A DNA stretch of 64,000 bases, taken from Candidatus Melainabacteria bacterium SSGW_16 (GTDB lineage: Bacteria > Cyanobacteriota > Vampirovibrionia > 2-02-FULL-35-15). This document shows, piece by piece, positions 48,865-57,079 of this stretch; position 1 is the stretch's first letter, and each line of letters starts with the position of its first letter. Below the pieces are notes generated by a model. That model saw only the letters and a list, made by a program, of their open reading frames with translations, was not told where the DNA came from and searched no databases. The stretch spans positions 62,001 through 126,000 of the forward strand of contig DUDS01000015.1 of the NCBI GenBank assembly GCA_004769085.1, in the 5' to 3' direction. The translations under genes were made by a program, and so were the position numbers.

Positions 48865-49783
48865 TACAGTTTAACCTTGCTAGTCCTAAGCCTTCTTTTC
48901 CAAAATCATTGCCATTATAAAACATATAGAGATAGTTCTTGTACTGTAACACATGAGCATAGCAAATAGACTTTGAATCCCAACCATGGTCAGACACATC
49001 AATACCTGCATTTTCATCTTTTCTTTCCCACTTTATGCCATCACTAGATGTTGCATATCCTATCCTGTACTGTTCACCTCTGTATGAATACCACATGTGA
49101 TATTTATCCTTAATTTTTAAAACGCAGGGTTTTCCTATTGCATATTCATTTTGATTTTTAAAATCAATACAAATAATATTATTTCTAATCCAGTGAATAC
49201 CATCTTTAGACTCTGCATATTTAATTACATAGTAATGTTTATGCTCACCTGAGCCTTTGCCCCACTTCAAAAGAGAGGTGTACCACATTTTCCAAGTATT
49301 TCCTTCGACTAAAACACAAGCTGAACCAATCCATAGATAGTCTTCATTATTTCTTTCTAAAATTGGTGCTTTCGACACACGTTCAAAAGTTCCATCACTT
49401 TTTAACACTGCTAACCCAAGATGATTTTGGAATGGTGTAAGTACAGTTGGCATCCACCCTACATAGTACATAAAAGTTTTTCCATTATGCTGTACAAGCC
49501 ACGGATAAGATACTCCATTTTCATCAAATGCTCCTAGTTCTCCTAACTGGAAAATCGGCTTTGCAGTGATCTCTATTATTTCAGTAGGATTTTCTATATT
49601 AAGTTTTATCCTGCCGATAGTTGATCTATTCAATGAATCTCTACCTGTTACATAAACATCAAAGAAGGGTCCTTTAGTTTGAAGAGCAAAAGAAGCTCCA
49701 GTATAAGTACTTATCCAAGGAATACTTGCATCCGGCTTAAAAAGCCTTCCTAGTTTTTCCCATGTGCATAGTGTACTAATCAT
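48851..49783 (-). CDS. GH43/GH32-like five-bladed beta-propeller protein
   Basis: The protein has 310 residues. Repeated blades are marked by PWLVQHNGKTFMYYVGW, GSACVLVEGNTWKMWYTS, AESKDGIHW, GKPCVLKIKDKYHMWYSYRG and ATSSDGIKWERKD, which is the pattern of the GH43/GH32/GH130 propeller superfamily. There is no signal peptide, so it is probably cytoplasmic, which is unusual for a hydrolase and closer to GH130-type phosphorylases or non-catalytic relatives. I cannot assign the catalytic acids with certainty. It sits in a run of enzymes with no transport genes, favouring a biosynthetic or editing role. Confidence 0.75.
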   Translation of the reverse strand: MISTLCTWEKLGRLFKPDASIPWISTYTGASFALQTKGPFFDVYVTGRDSLNRSTIGRIKLNIENPTEIIEITAKPIFQLGELGAFDENGVSYPWLVQHNGKTFMYYVGWMPTVLTPFQNHLGLAVLKSDGTFERVSKAPILERNNEDYLWIGSACVLVEGNTWKMWYTSLLKWGKGSGEHKHYYVIKYAESKDGIHWIRNNIICIDFKNQNEYAIGKPCVLKIKDKYHMWYSYRGEQYRIGYATSSDGIKWERKDENAGIDVSDHGWDSKSICYAHVLQYKNYLYMFYNGNDFGKEGLGLARLNCNALF

Positions 49784-49807
49784 AATTTGTGGTTAATCCA
49801 TTTCAGG

Positions 49808-51961
49808 CTAAGCAAAGACAGGTTCTTTGCTAGATTTATTAGAAGCCTTTCTTTCATGTTTAATAGGTAATTTAGAATAAGCATCAAGAAATTCTTCAAT
49901 TTGCTTGCGGTTTTCCCAACAGGCATTTGCAAGCTTTTCAACGAATTCAAATGATGGTTGCTGGCAATTATCACCGGTTATGTAAATTGCAGTTGGTCCA
50001 TCCAATTGTTCAAACTGAATATCATCAAGCGGCGCAGAAATATATTTAACAATACTTTCTTCTTTTTCGGTTTTCATTTTGTCTAGCAAGTCACTATCTG
50101 TCCAATCAAGAAGCAAGAGCATATTTTTTGCAAAATTGTACATATTAGAGCCCTCTTCATATGCTTCCTGCAAGAAGCTTCTCATAGCTTGAGTTTTAGT
50201 ACTATAGCCTGCAAATTCAAGAAAAATATCCTTATTGAAACCTAATAGCTTTAGTACATAAGCAATTTCAACTATTGAAAGTGTTCCTGTATCCAGTCTG
50301 GATAAGAGGTAACCAGCCATTGCACTTGCACCAGCTGGTTCTGGCTTCCGTGCATGGCGCATCACTCCTCTAATTATGCTTTCAGTTGGCTTTTTTGTTT
50401 TGTCAAACCACCGGCTTAGATAGCGGAATATATCTTCACCAAAGATTAATGCCTGAGCAAAAGGGTTTACAGTATGGGTAGAAACGTGAAATGCTTCTTT
50501 GCCTACAAAAGCTCCTCCACTTGTTAAGCTGTCCTTTAATATTTCAAAACAGCGGTTTCCATTACCATAAGAGCTAGATCCCAACCCTACATATGCTGTT
50601 CCCCTGCCAGAAGAATGATTTTCTACTACCACTCCAAGCAACTGGGCTAGAGACTGTAAGTTAGAAAGATCAAATACTCCATGAATACGTGTTTTCAGGT
50701 CACGTCCCAGTTTGTTTGAATCCAAAAATTTACTAATTTCCGGGAACAGGCTATTCAACTCACTTCTTACACTATCCTCCAGCTTCATTGGTTCGCGCAA
50801 AATATCATCTGCCAAAGCAATAGCTGCAAGAGCTGCACCAATCGATGCCTGGTTCCAGGTGGAAAGAGTTTTTCCCATATTGTTTTTAAGGAATTCTTCA
50901 AGCAAAATAAGGTAAGGCACCATAAGACCATAGATTCCGCTTTCCACTCCATGCTCAATAATGACTTTTCCGTCTTTGACATATGCACCAATACTTTCAA
51001 GAGCATGATGTATATTTTCATCTGTCAGAATCTCTACCAGGGGTACTTTCTTTTCTTTTTCAATCATTTTTAAGGCTATAAAAATGAGATTCTGCATTTC
51101 ATCTTTAGATTGTGGATTAGTTGGGAAAAAATATCCTCCAGTAAGAAGAGCATCAGACAATGCTCCTGGATCCCGCTGCTGACGGTTTATATATGTGCGG
51201 AGCTTGGTAATTTGAGGCTCTTCCTTTTCCAGTTCTCGTAAAAAGAAAGTTTTCTCCTTGTTCATAAAATCAGCCCGTTCATCCGGACACCAGATAACAA
51301 GACTTCCTTCATTTTGATTCATCAAAGTGAATTCTTTACCTTTAAATTCTAATTTCTTACCTTGCATAAGCCTGAGAACTTGATGACAAGAAATTCCCAT
51401 ATTTGAGGAAGTAGAACAATATATAGTTCTCTTACCAAAACATGACCAAATCGCAACAGCTTCATCGTTTATCTGAAGCAGCTCGGATGCTTCAATGTTT
51501 TTTAGCTCATTAGGGGTGAATATCTTCTCCCCTGTATTGGTTTCCCTTGATTTAAGGAAATCTAGTTTCAAGTTATTAAGGTCACTAGTCGAGAGCTTTT
51601 TCATTCTCTCTACTTCAAGTAAAATCTGCTCTGCCATTAAACCCAGAGCATTAAAGCCTTTCACACAACTTTCAAAGTGTTTCCAGCCTCGCAGGTAGAT
51701 AATTTTTTTATTAACCAGAGCTGTGCTAAGTGGAGCTTTAAATGTTAGTGAATCGCTGCCAGTGCTGTATGGAAGTTCATCATCTTTAGTCTGACCTGGA
51801 AGCATAATACCTAACTGCATAGCCAGCCGTACTGTAGAAAGGCAAATTTGCATACTAGAGGAATTATTGTACTCTCCTCCTGGTGCAACCTTTACGGTTT
51901 CTTCTTCCAAAAAGTCTCCTGATAACTCTGGTATCTCCTTATGTAAATAGGTAAGTTTCAT
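49808..51961 (-). CDS. Unrecognised 717-residue protein
   Basis: I do not recognise this family. It is soluble in appearance, with no signal peptide or membrane segment. Notable stretches are LPYSTGSDSLTFKAPLSTAL (about 64-83), SLVIWCPDERADF, a small-residue helix NQASIGAALAAIALADDIL, a Gly/Ser loop GRGTAYVGLGSSSYGNGNRC, and SKEPVFA at the end. It begins with a one-base overlap of the ATP-grasp stop, so the two are almost certainly made together. Both are visibly less AT-rich than the surrounding genes, which hints at joint acquisition. A partner enzyme acting on the product or substrate of the ligase is the best guess from context only. Confidence 0.8.
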   Translation of the reverse strand: MKLTYLHKEIPELSGDFLEEETVKVAPGGEYNNSSSMQICLSTVRLAMQLGIMLPGQTKDDELPYSTGSDSLTFKAPLSTALVNKKIIYLRGWKHFESCVKGFNALGLMAEQILLEVERMKKLSTSDLNNLKLDFLKSRETNTGEKIFTPNELKNIEASELLQINDEAVAIWSCFGKRTIYCSTSSNMGISCHQVLRLMQGKKLEFKGKEFTLMNQNEGSLVIWCPDERADFMNKEKTFFLRELEKEEPQITKLRTYINRQQRDPGALSDALLTGGYFFPTNPQSKDEMQNLIFIALKMIEKEKKVPLVEILTDENIHHALESIGAYVKDGKVIIEHGVESGIYGLMVPYLILLEEFLKNNMGKTLSTWNQASIGAALAAIALADDILREPMKLEDSVRSELNSLFPEISKFLDSNKLGRDLKTRIHGVFDLSNLQSLAQLLGVVVENHSSGRGTAYVGLGSSSYGNGNRCFEILKDSLTSGGAFVGKEAFHVSTHTVNPFAQALIFGEDIFRYLSRWFDKTKKPTESIIRGVMRHARKPEPAGASAMAGYLLSRLDTGTLSIVEIAYVLKLLGFNKDIFLEFAGYSTKTQAMRSFLQEAYEEGSNMYNFAKNMLLLLDWTDSDLLDKMKTEKEESIVKYISAPLDDIQFEQLDGPTAIYITGDNCQQPSFEFVEKLANACWENRKQIEEFLDAYSKLPIKHERKASNKSSKEPVFA

Positions 51962-53295
51962 TAACTATGCTGACTGACAGCTAAACTCCTTTCAAAATAT
52001 TCTACCTGAACAAAAGACTCTATCATTTTTTCTTTTCTCAATACATCATCCCGATCATTTCCGCATACGATGAAATATCCTGGTCTGTCACGGCTATCTT
52101 TTACAGGGTTTATATTGTCACCTTCTTTGAGATCAAGGTTAAAGACAAGCACATTGCTGGCAAGGTTCTTATCTATATATGTCTTCTTTACTTTTCCAGG
52201 TGGAAAGTTAAAAAATTTGAGTACTGCATATTTCTTTTTGTAATCTTGAATCTTCACTTCAAATGGTTGCCCGGTTAATGTTTTTAAAAGTGCTTTCAAT
52301 GGATCAAATCCTGTAAGAAATGGAATAATATGACTGCTTATACTTCCTCCTGCACCCCTTGCTGCAATCTCCATTAGATAAATATTCCCATCTTTTACTT
52401 TGTATTCAGCATGTGTGTTACCAAAAGGTAGTCCCAAAGTTTTGATCACCTTTGTGTTAACATCAAAAATCTTTTTCTCAAGCAATAGATCGATATCTCC
52501 CAGAAAGGTGTTTCTCTCATCCAAACAAGGATTAGTATTGTAGTGGTACTTTTTAGTGAGGGTAATGTTGTAGACTTTTTCATCTTTCACAAAAGATTCA
52601 ACAGAAAACTCAAATCCAGAAATGTACTTTTCAATAATAATTCCCCGGCCTATGCTCTCTCTGAATGCAGTTGCTAACATTTGTTTGTACCTGTGATCCA
52701 GAATAGTAACCCCTTTACTCCCCTGAGAATTAATAGGCTTTACAACATACTCTGAGAGTTCAGACAGTCCTTTGCAGAAATTTTCTGCTTCGCGCTCATT
52801 ATCAAAATAATGGGATTCCGGGATATGCTCATCCAATTTACCTTTCAGTGCGCTGCGCATGACATACTTATTAGTAAATTTCAAGGCTGTATTGTAACCA
52901 ATTCCTACTAAGTTTAGCTTTTCAGCTATGAATGCAACAGTAGGGACAGCAACATCTGTTTGATCCGTTGTAATGTAATCTATCTTATATTTTTCAGCAC
53001 ATGAAAGTGTTGCCTGTTTGTTAGTGGTATCAATTTGCTCATAATAGTCAGCATATTCCTTACAAGGAGGATTAACATTCATGTCAGTAACCAAAACGCA
53101 GTAGCCCATTTGCTTTGCTTTTTGAACTAGTGGTATTTGGTTAAAACCGCCACCCACAATGTGGATTAATTTTTTATGCTCAAGACAAGCTTGAGCTTCC
53201 GTATGTCGATCTTTTTCGACAGATCGGATTTGCCCATCTTTTATATAAAATTGGGGGACAAATCCTTTACTTGTGAACTGATCTTCTTCTGTCAT
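51961..53295 (-). CDS. ATP-grasp ligase
   Basis: The protein has 444 residues. An N-terminal Rossmann-like part (IHIVGGGFNQIPLVQKAK, then VTDMNVNPP) is followed by the ATP-grasp fold: VVKPINSQGSKGVTIL is the glycine-rich ATP loop, FEFSVESFV follows, and YLMEIAARGAGGSISSHI carries the metal-binding Glu and Asn-site region. The family joins a carboxylate to an amine, as in D-Ala-D-Ala ligase or carbamoyl-phosphate-type enzymes. In this locus it may attach an amino acid or other acid to an amino sugar. Its stop overlaps the start of the 717-residue protein by one base. Confidence 0.88.
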   Translation of the reverse strand: MTEEDQFTSKGFVPQFYIKDGQIRSVEKDRHTEAQACLEHKKLIHIVGGGFNQIPLVQKAKQMGYCVLVTDMNVNPPCKEYADYYEQIDTTNKQATLSCAEKYKIDYITTDQTDVAVPTVAFIAEKLNLVGIGYNTALKFTNKYVMRSALKGKLDEHIPESHYFDNEREAENFCKGLSELSEYVVKPINSQGSKGVTILDHRYKQMLATAFRESIGRGIIIEKYISGFEFSVESFVKDEKVYNITLTKKYHYNTNPCLDERNTFLGDIDLLLEKKIFDVNTKVIKTLGLPFGNTHAEYKVKDGNIYLMEIAARGAGGSISSHIIPFLTGFDPLKALLKTLTGQPFEVKIQDYKKKYAVLKFFNFPPGKVKKTYIDKNLASNVLVFNLDLKEGDNINPVKDSRDRPGYFIVCGNDRDDVLRKEKMIESFVQVEYFERSLAVSQHS

Positions 53296-53335
53296 TTTTT
53301 CTTAACTTGATAGTGTTGGCTGGAATTCGTAGTTA

Positions 53336-54127
53336 TTATACTACTTTATATAAGGTATCCATTTCAAGATCAACTGCATCTCTTATTTGAGCATTATCAA
53401 AAAGTTTATTTATAGCAAAGAGTAATGTCCAGCGCCCTTCAAAAGATAGCCAATTTGGTTTACATTCGGGGTCAATAGTATCTACACCATGAGGTAACAT
53501 TGCATTAAAATAAACAACATCCCCCACGTCTGCAAAGTCTTCAAGTAATATTTTCTTACCATCCTTAGTTTCTACAAATACTCCACCGTTTTTAAAATCG
53601 ACCCCTTTTTTAGACATTTGTAGTATTGGAGCAGTAAGCTGATGATGATCTATTGGATCAGAATGTTTGTGCATACCTCCAATTCCTTTTGGATAAAATT
53701 GAAAGGCAATTCTTGCAATGCAATTATCCTCAGGCTCAATCCCTAGAAATTTATTTTTTTGATTACCACTAATAAGATTTCTAACCTGATAAACTTTTTT
53801 AAAAACCTCAAAAAAGTTAAATACATCCTGGTTCCATGGGAAAAAGACAAATTGATGAAAACAAGCTTGAACATATGAACGCTTATCCCAAAGATTTATC
53901 CTGTGAAAATTTAGACACCCTTCTTCAATTTTTTTGTAGTTTGGAAGCGAGTTTCTACCTATGTTTGTTAGATATAACTTGATCTGAACTATAAAGTCTT
54001 TTTCAGCTACATTTTTAATAATATAAATACCACCTGCTTCTATCCTCGTTCGCATTAGAGAAACAAGAGATGGATCGTTTAAAAGTTCATCATGGCTTTC
54101 TAGATAATAAATATTCTCTTGATTCAT
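53336..54127 (-). CDS. Phytanoyl-CoA-dioxygenase-like / 2OG-Fe(II) oxygenase family protein
   Basis: The protein is 263 residues from the ATG at 54127. GAGGAAG ends six bases before this ATG, so it is preferred over a GTG 30 bases upstream. The iron ligands are visible: H155-x-D157 in KHSDP, and H213 in LPHGVD. R232 in GRWTLLF is placed to hold 2-oxoglutarate. Such enzymes hydroxylate a substrate using O2 and 2-oxoglutarate. The first 38 bases overlap the 3' end of the GT2 gene in another frame. The role in the glycan pathway is inferred from operon context. Confidence 0.8.
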   Translation of the reverse strand: MNQENIYYLESHDELLNDPSLVSLMRTRIEAGGIYIIKNVAEKDFIVQIKLYLTNIGRNSLPNYKKIEEGCLNFHRINLWDKRSYVQACFHQFVFFPWNQDVFNFFEVFKKVYQVRNLISGNQKNKFLGIEPEDNCIARIAFQFYPKGIGGMHKHSDPIDHHQLTAPILQMSKKGVDFKNGGVFVETKDGKKILLEDFADVGDVVYFNAMLPHGVDTIDPECKPNWLSFEGRWTLLFAINKLFDNAQIRDAVDLEMDTLYKVV

Positions 54128-55073
54128 TTTTTTCTTCCTCACATTTTTCTTCTTCACAATTTAATGTCTCATCTATTATATATAAAGGCCTGCCTTTTGC
54201 TTGTTCAAGAATTTTCCCAATATAAATACCAAGGATACCAATTGAAACTAATATAATGCCAGTTGTAAAAAGAATTAAAACCATAAGAGAAGTCCAGCCT
54301 TCTTTAAAGCCTTTTATAAAATACATTACAACAAGCAATACTGAAAACAACATTGATAAAAATGAAAAGCTAAGCCCTACAGAAATTGATAGACGCAACA
54401 ACTTATCAGATTGAGAAACAATGCCATCAATAGCATGCTCCCACAATTTTAAAAACGAATAAGAACTATTTCCGCTAAACCGGGGATTTTGAATTACATC
54501 TATATAACAATGCTTGAATCCAAGCCATCTTAAAAGTAAAAGATAGTGACGCTGAGTGTCTTTTATTTTACAAAAAGCATTAACAACTTTCCTGGATAAA
54601 ATTGAAAAGCTTATTACGTTTTTACCTATATAATTACAATCACTAAACAAATTGAGAACTACCTTAAATAAATATGAGTAAAAGTTTCTTAAGAAGGAAT
54701 GTGTCTTATTTTGTACTCTGGTATAAACAATTTCATAACCCTCTCTAATCTTTTCATATAATTTTGGTATATAACTAGGATCATCTTGAAGGTCACAATC
54801 AATTACAATTACATAATCTCCCTTTGAAGTTTCTAAACCAGCAGTTATTGCATGTTGCTGCCCGAAGTTATTACTTAATTTAATTCCTTTAATTCTCTTG
54901 TCCTTACCACAATTTTCTTTTATCTTAGTCCACGAACTATCAGGACTACAGTCATCAATTAATATAATTTCAAAATCTTCCGTTATTTGTGAAACTGCTT
55001 TAGTAATCCTACTTACAAGTTCATCAACTATATCTTCTGCTTTATAAACTGGACTTATTACACTAAGCTGCAT
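54090..55073 (-). CDS. GT2 polyprenyl-phosphate sugar transferase (DPM/GtrB-like)
   Basis: The protein has 327 residues. The GT2 motif ISPVYKAED opens the fold, with D40-D41 in LIDDCSPD and D92-x-D94 in VIDCDLQDD as the nucleotide and metal sites. NNFGQQHAITAGL is the usual block of GtrB/ArnC/DPM-like enzymes. Two C-terminal membrane segments (about 230-255 and 263-288) anchor it. It would transfer a sugar from a nucleotide donor to undecaprenyl phosphate, making the donor that GT-C enzymes use. AGGG lies four bases before the ATG. The tail ends in a CEEEK-CEEEK repeat, encoded by a 15-bp tandem duplication. It is the first gene of the ten-gene operon. Confidence 0.92.
   Translation of the reverse strand: MQLSVISPVYKAEDIVDELVSRITKAVSQITEDFEIILIDDCSPDSSWTKIKENCGKDKRIKGIKLSNNFGQQHAITAGLETSKGDYVIVIDCDLQDDPSYIPKLYEKIREGYEIVYTRVQNKTHSFLRNFYSYLFKVVLNLFSDCNYIGKNVISFSILSRKVVNAFCKIKDTQRHYLLLLRWLGFKHCYIDVIQNPRFSGNSSYSFLKLWEHAIDGIVSQSDKLLRLSISVGLSFSFLSMLFSVLLVVMYFIKGFKEGWTSLMVLILFTTGIILVSIGILGIYIGKILEQAKGRPLYIIDETLNCEEEKCEEEKNESREYLLSRKP
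54129..54158 (-). repeat. 15-bp tandem duplication at a gene overlap
   Basis: Two copies of TGTGA(A/G)GAAGAAAAA stand side by side (54144-54158 and 54129-54143 on the minus strand) with one mismatch. They encode CEEEK twice at the end of the GT2 protein. The G variant in the second copy forms GAGGAAG, the ribosome site of the next gene. Confidence 0.7.
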
Positions 55074-55171
55074 AAAACCCTAACTCTTTAAACTGATTTG
55101 TATATAATAGAACCTGATTAATTTTGTCTTTATTATACATCTTTCAAAAATGAACTTCTGAGCAAGAGAAA

Positions 55172-55969
55172 ATGACAACTATACGATTTGAAGAAATAAT
55201 GGACGAGCTAAACATTGTCCTAGGTGATGTACTCTTTGTTCACAGTTCTTGGAATAGACTTAAATTCCTTGGCTTAAGCCCGCATGAAGTTATTGAAAAG
55301 TTAAAAGCAAGAGTTGGACAAAAAGGTTTACTATGTATGCCAACTTATCCGTGGATTCATCCAGATATACCATTTAATCCAAAGAAATCTTTCTCTATTA
55401 TTAACACCCCATCAGAAGTAGGCTACCTAAGTGAAACCTTTAGAAATTATCCAGATGTTTATCGAAGTGCAAATCCTCTTTTCCCTGTAGCAGCTTGGGG
55501 AAACAAGGCTTGTGATTTGGTTTCTGGACAAGAAAACGCAAAGGATTTATTTGGCGACGAATCGGTCTTTGTCCAACTTATAAAGCTTAAAGTTAAGCAA
55601 CTGGGACTTGGAGTAAGTGTTGGACTCTCAACTTTCATACATATGGCAGACTGGAGATTGCGTCACTTACTTGATTTTAGAGTTAGTGAAGAAGTAAAGG
55701 TCTCTATTAAATTGAAAGATCGTTTCTTAAGTGATGTGCCTTTTCTTGTTATTCCAGAAACTGTCTTTAAGGTTATTAATTCAGCACTACTATTTCACAA
55801 GAGAAAAGATCTCATGGATCGGGTTATTTTTAAAACCGTTGAAGGAAATTTTCTTTATTCTTATTGCATACAAGATATGCTTGAAGTGGCATTTGAAGAG
55901 GCTGAAAATGCTCTTCGTGCTAAGACTTTTCCTTGCTGGTATCACAAGCAACCAATTGATAAGCCTTAA
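55172..55969 (+). CDS. AAC(3)-family N-acetyltransferase
   Basis: The protein has 265 residues. LGDVLFVHSSWNRL, GLLCMPTYPW, NTPSEVGYLSETFRNYP and VYRSANPLFPVAAWG follow the AAC(3) pattern. The usual RSxHP is RSANP here, with Asn for His. GVSVGLSTFIHMADW retains the His of the acetyl-CoA region. Members outside resistance islands acetylate amino sugars in polysaccharide loci, which fits this context better than aminoglycoside resistance. Weak AAGAGA precedes the ATG. It is divergent from the GT2 operon and shares a 98-bp intergenic region with it, containing TATAAT at 55103-55108. Confidence 0.8.
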   Translation: MTTIRFEEIMDELNIVLGDVLFVHSSWNRLKFLGLSPHEVIEKLKARVGQKGLLCMPTYPWIHPDIPFNPKKSFSIINTPSEVGYLSETFRNYPDVYRSANPLFPVAAWGNKACDLVSGQENAKDLFGDESVFVQLIKLKVKQLGLGVSVGLSTFIHMADWRLRHLLDFRVSEEVKVSIKLKDRFLSDVPFLVIPETVFKVINSALLFHKRKDLMDRVIFKTVEGNFLYSYCIQDMLEVAFEEAENALRAKTFPCWYHKQPIDKP

Positions 55970-56048
55970 GAAAGTCTTTTAAATCTAGTAAAAGTGCTGC
56001 AAGTTCAAGAGCATGAGTACAAGATGTTGAATGATAAGCCATGTGTTC

Positions 56049-56963
56049 TTACATTTGTAAAACCAACTTATACAAACTGTTTCCTAATAATTCATGAACC
56101 TTTTTACCGGGGTGTGCATCAAGTTTATTAATTGTAACTTCATTTTTACTCAAGTTTGAAACCAGATCAGAAACCTCTACAACCTTAACTCCACAGCCTT
56201 CAAAAACATTTTTGACTTTAGTAACAATAAATTTACTTCCATCAACATCCTGTAAGAACGGAAATATAACCACTATTAAATTTACTCCCATAGACTTACA
56301 AACCAGTGCAAGCTCTTCTTTATGCAAATTCCATACCTGGGGATCAGCATATTGTTTATTTACCCACTGTATATAATTGGTAGAAGCATTGTTTAATTTA
56401 AATCTAACTAAGAGCCAGTAAATATAGTCAAGAAAATAAGATTTAGAAGTTATATTTTTTACAATTCCAGCAGCTGGAGTCGGAAACTTAAATCCCTGGT
56501 TTAACCTACTAGCTGCTTCCTCAATGTCATTTGGGAAGTACGACCATATAACAATGTCTGCTTTGTGCGGATAATTCTTTAGCTGCATAAGCTCAGTTCT
56601 TGTACCCCAGCCATTTCCAGCAACTGTTATAACAGCATAAGCTGGTCCAAGATTCTGTGCTAGCACTCCAGAGAAGCGATCAGCTATGTTTTCAATGCCA
56701 TGTCCTGCTACAAATGAATCACCAACTACTATTACCTTGGTTTTATTTTCTAAATTGTTTTTTGTCCACTCATTATCTCTATATCCAAACGAGTTTATAG
56801 GATACCAATATCTCTTAAACCATCGTTGAGAAGAAAGTGTTATGCCAAATCCATCAGACCGGATAAAAAAGAATCTAAAGTATATCTCCAAGCAAGAAAA
56901 ACAAAGAAAGACAACCAAGAAACTTATTAACAAATTTATAGTTAAAGATTTATAATTTAACAA
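56049..56963 (-). CDS. Membrane-anchored SGNH/GDSL hydrolase-like protein
   Basis: The protein has 304 residues. One N-terminal membrane segment (about 8-30) anchors the protein with its domain outside. The SGNH blocks are present: GDSF at 81-84 with the nucleophile Ser83, G116-N117 in VAGNGWG, a further FPNDIEE, and D282-x-H284 in DAHPG. This fold includes sugar O-acetylesterases and O-acetyltransferase outer domains. It is convergent with the AAC(3)-like gene. It may remove or add acyl groups on the exported glycan. Confidence 0.85.
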   Translation of the reverse strand: MLNYKSLTINLLISFLVVFLCFSCLEIYFRFFFIRSDGFGITLSSQRWFKRYWYPINSFGYRDNEWTKNNLENKTKVIVVGDSFVAGHGIENIADRFSGVLAQNLGPAYAVITVAGNGWGTRTELMQLKNYPHKADIVIWSYFPNDIEEAASRLNQGFKFPTPAAGIVKNITSKSYFLDYIYWLLVRFKLNNASTNYIQWVNKQYADPQVWNLHKEELALVCKSMGVNLIVVIFPFLQDVDGSKFIVTKVKNVFEGCGVKVVEVSDLVSNLSKNEVTINKLDAHPGKKVHELLGNSLYKLVLQM

Positions 56964-57037
56964 TTTGCTTTCTTCTTCCCTATCTTCCAGGTAAAGCTTA
57001 GAAACAATAACATAGCACTGTTATCACCAAAAAGAAA

Positions 57038-57043
57038 TATAAT
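57038..57043 (+). promoter_or_regulatory. Candidate -10 (TATAAT) for the third GT-C-like gene
   Basis: A consensus hexamer lies 36 bases before the ATG at 57080, in the divergent 116-bp gap. No clear -35 pairs with it. Confidence 0.35.
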
Positions 57044-57079
57044 ATAAAAGCCTAACAATCATCCTAAAAAAGCAAGAAT

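Noticed and set aside
55172..55969. Aminoglycoside resistance gene
   Set aside because: The key RSxHP His is absent, and the context is a glycan locus with no mobile element.
55970..56048. Hairpin CTTTTA...TAAAAG as a terminator between convergent genes
   Set aside because: The stem is six A/T-rich pairs with no following T-run on either strand.
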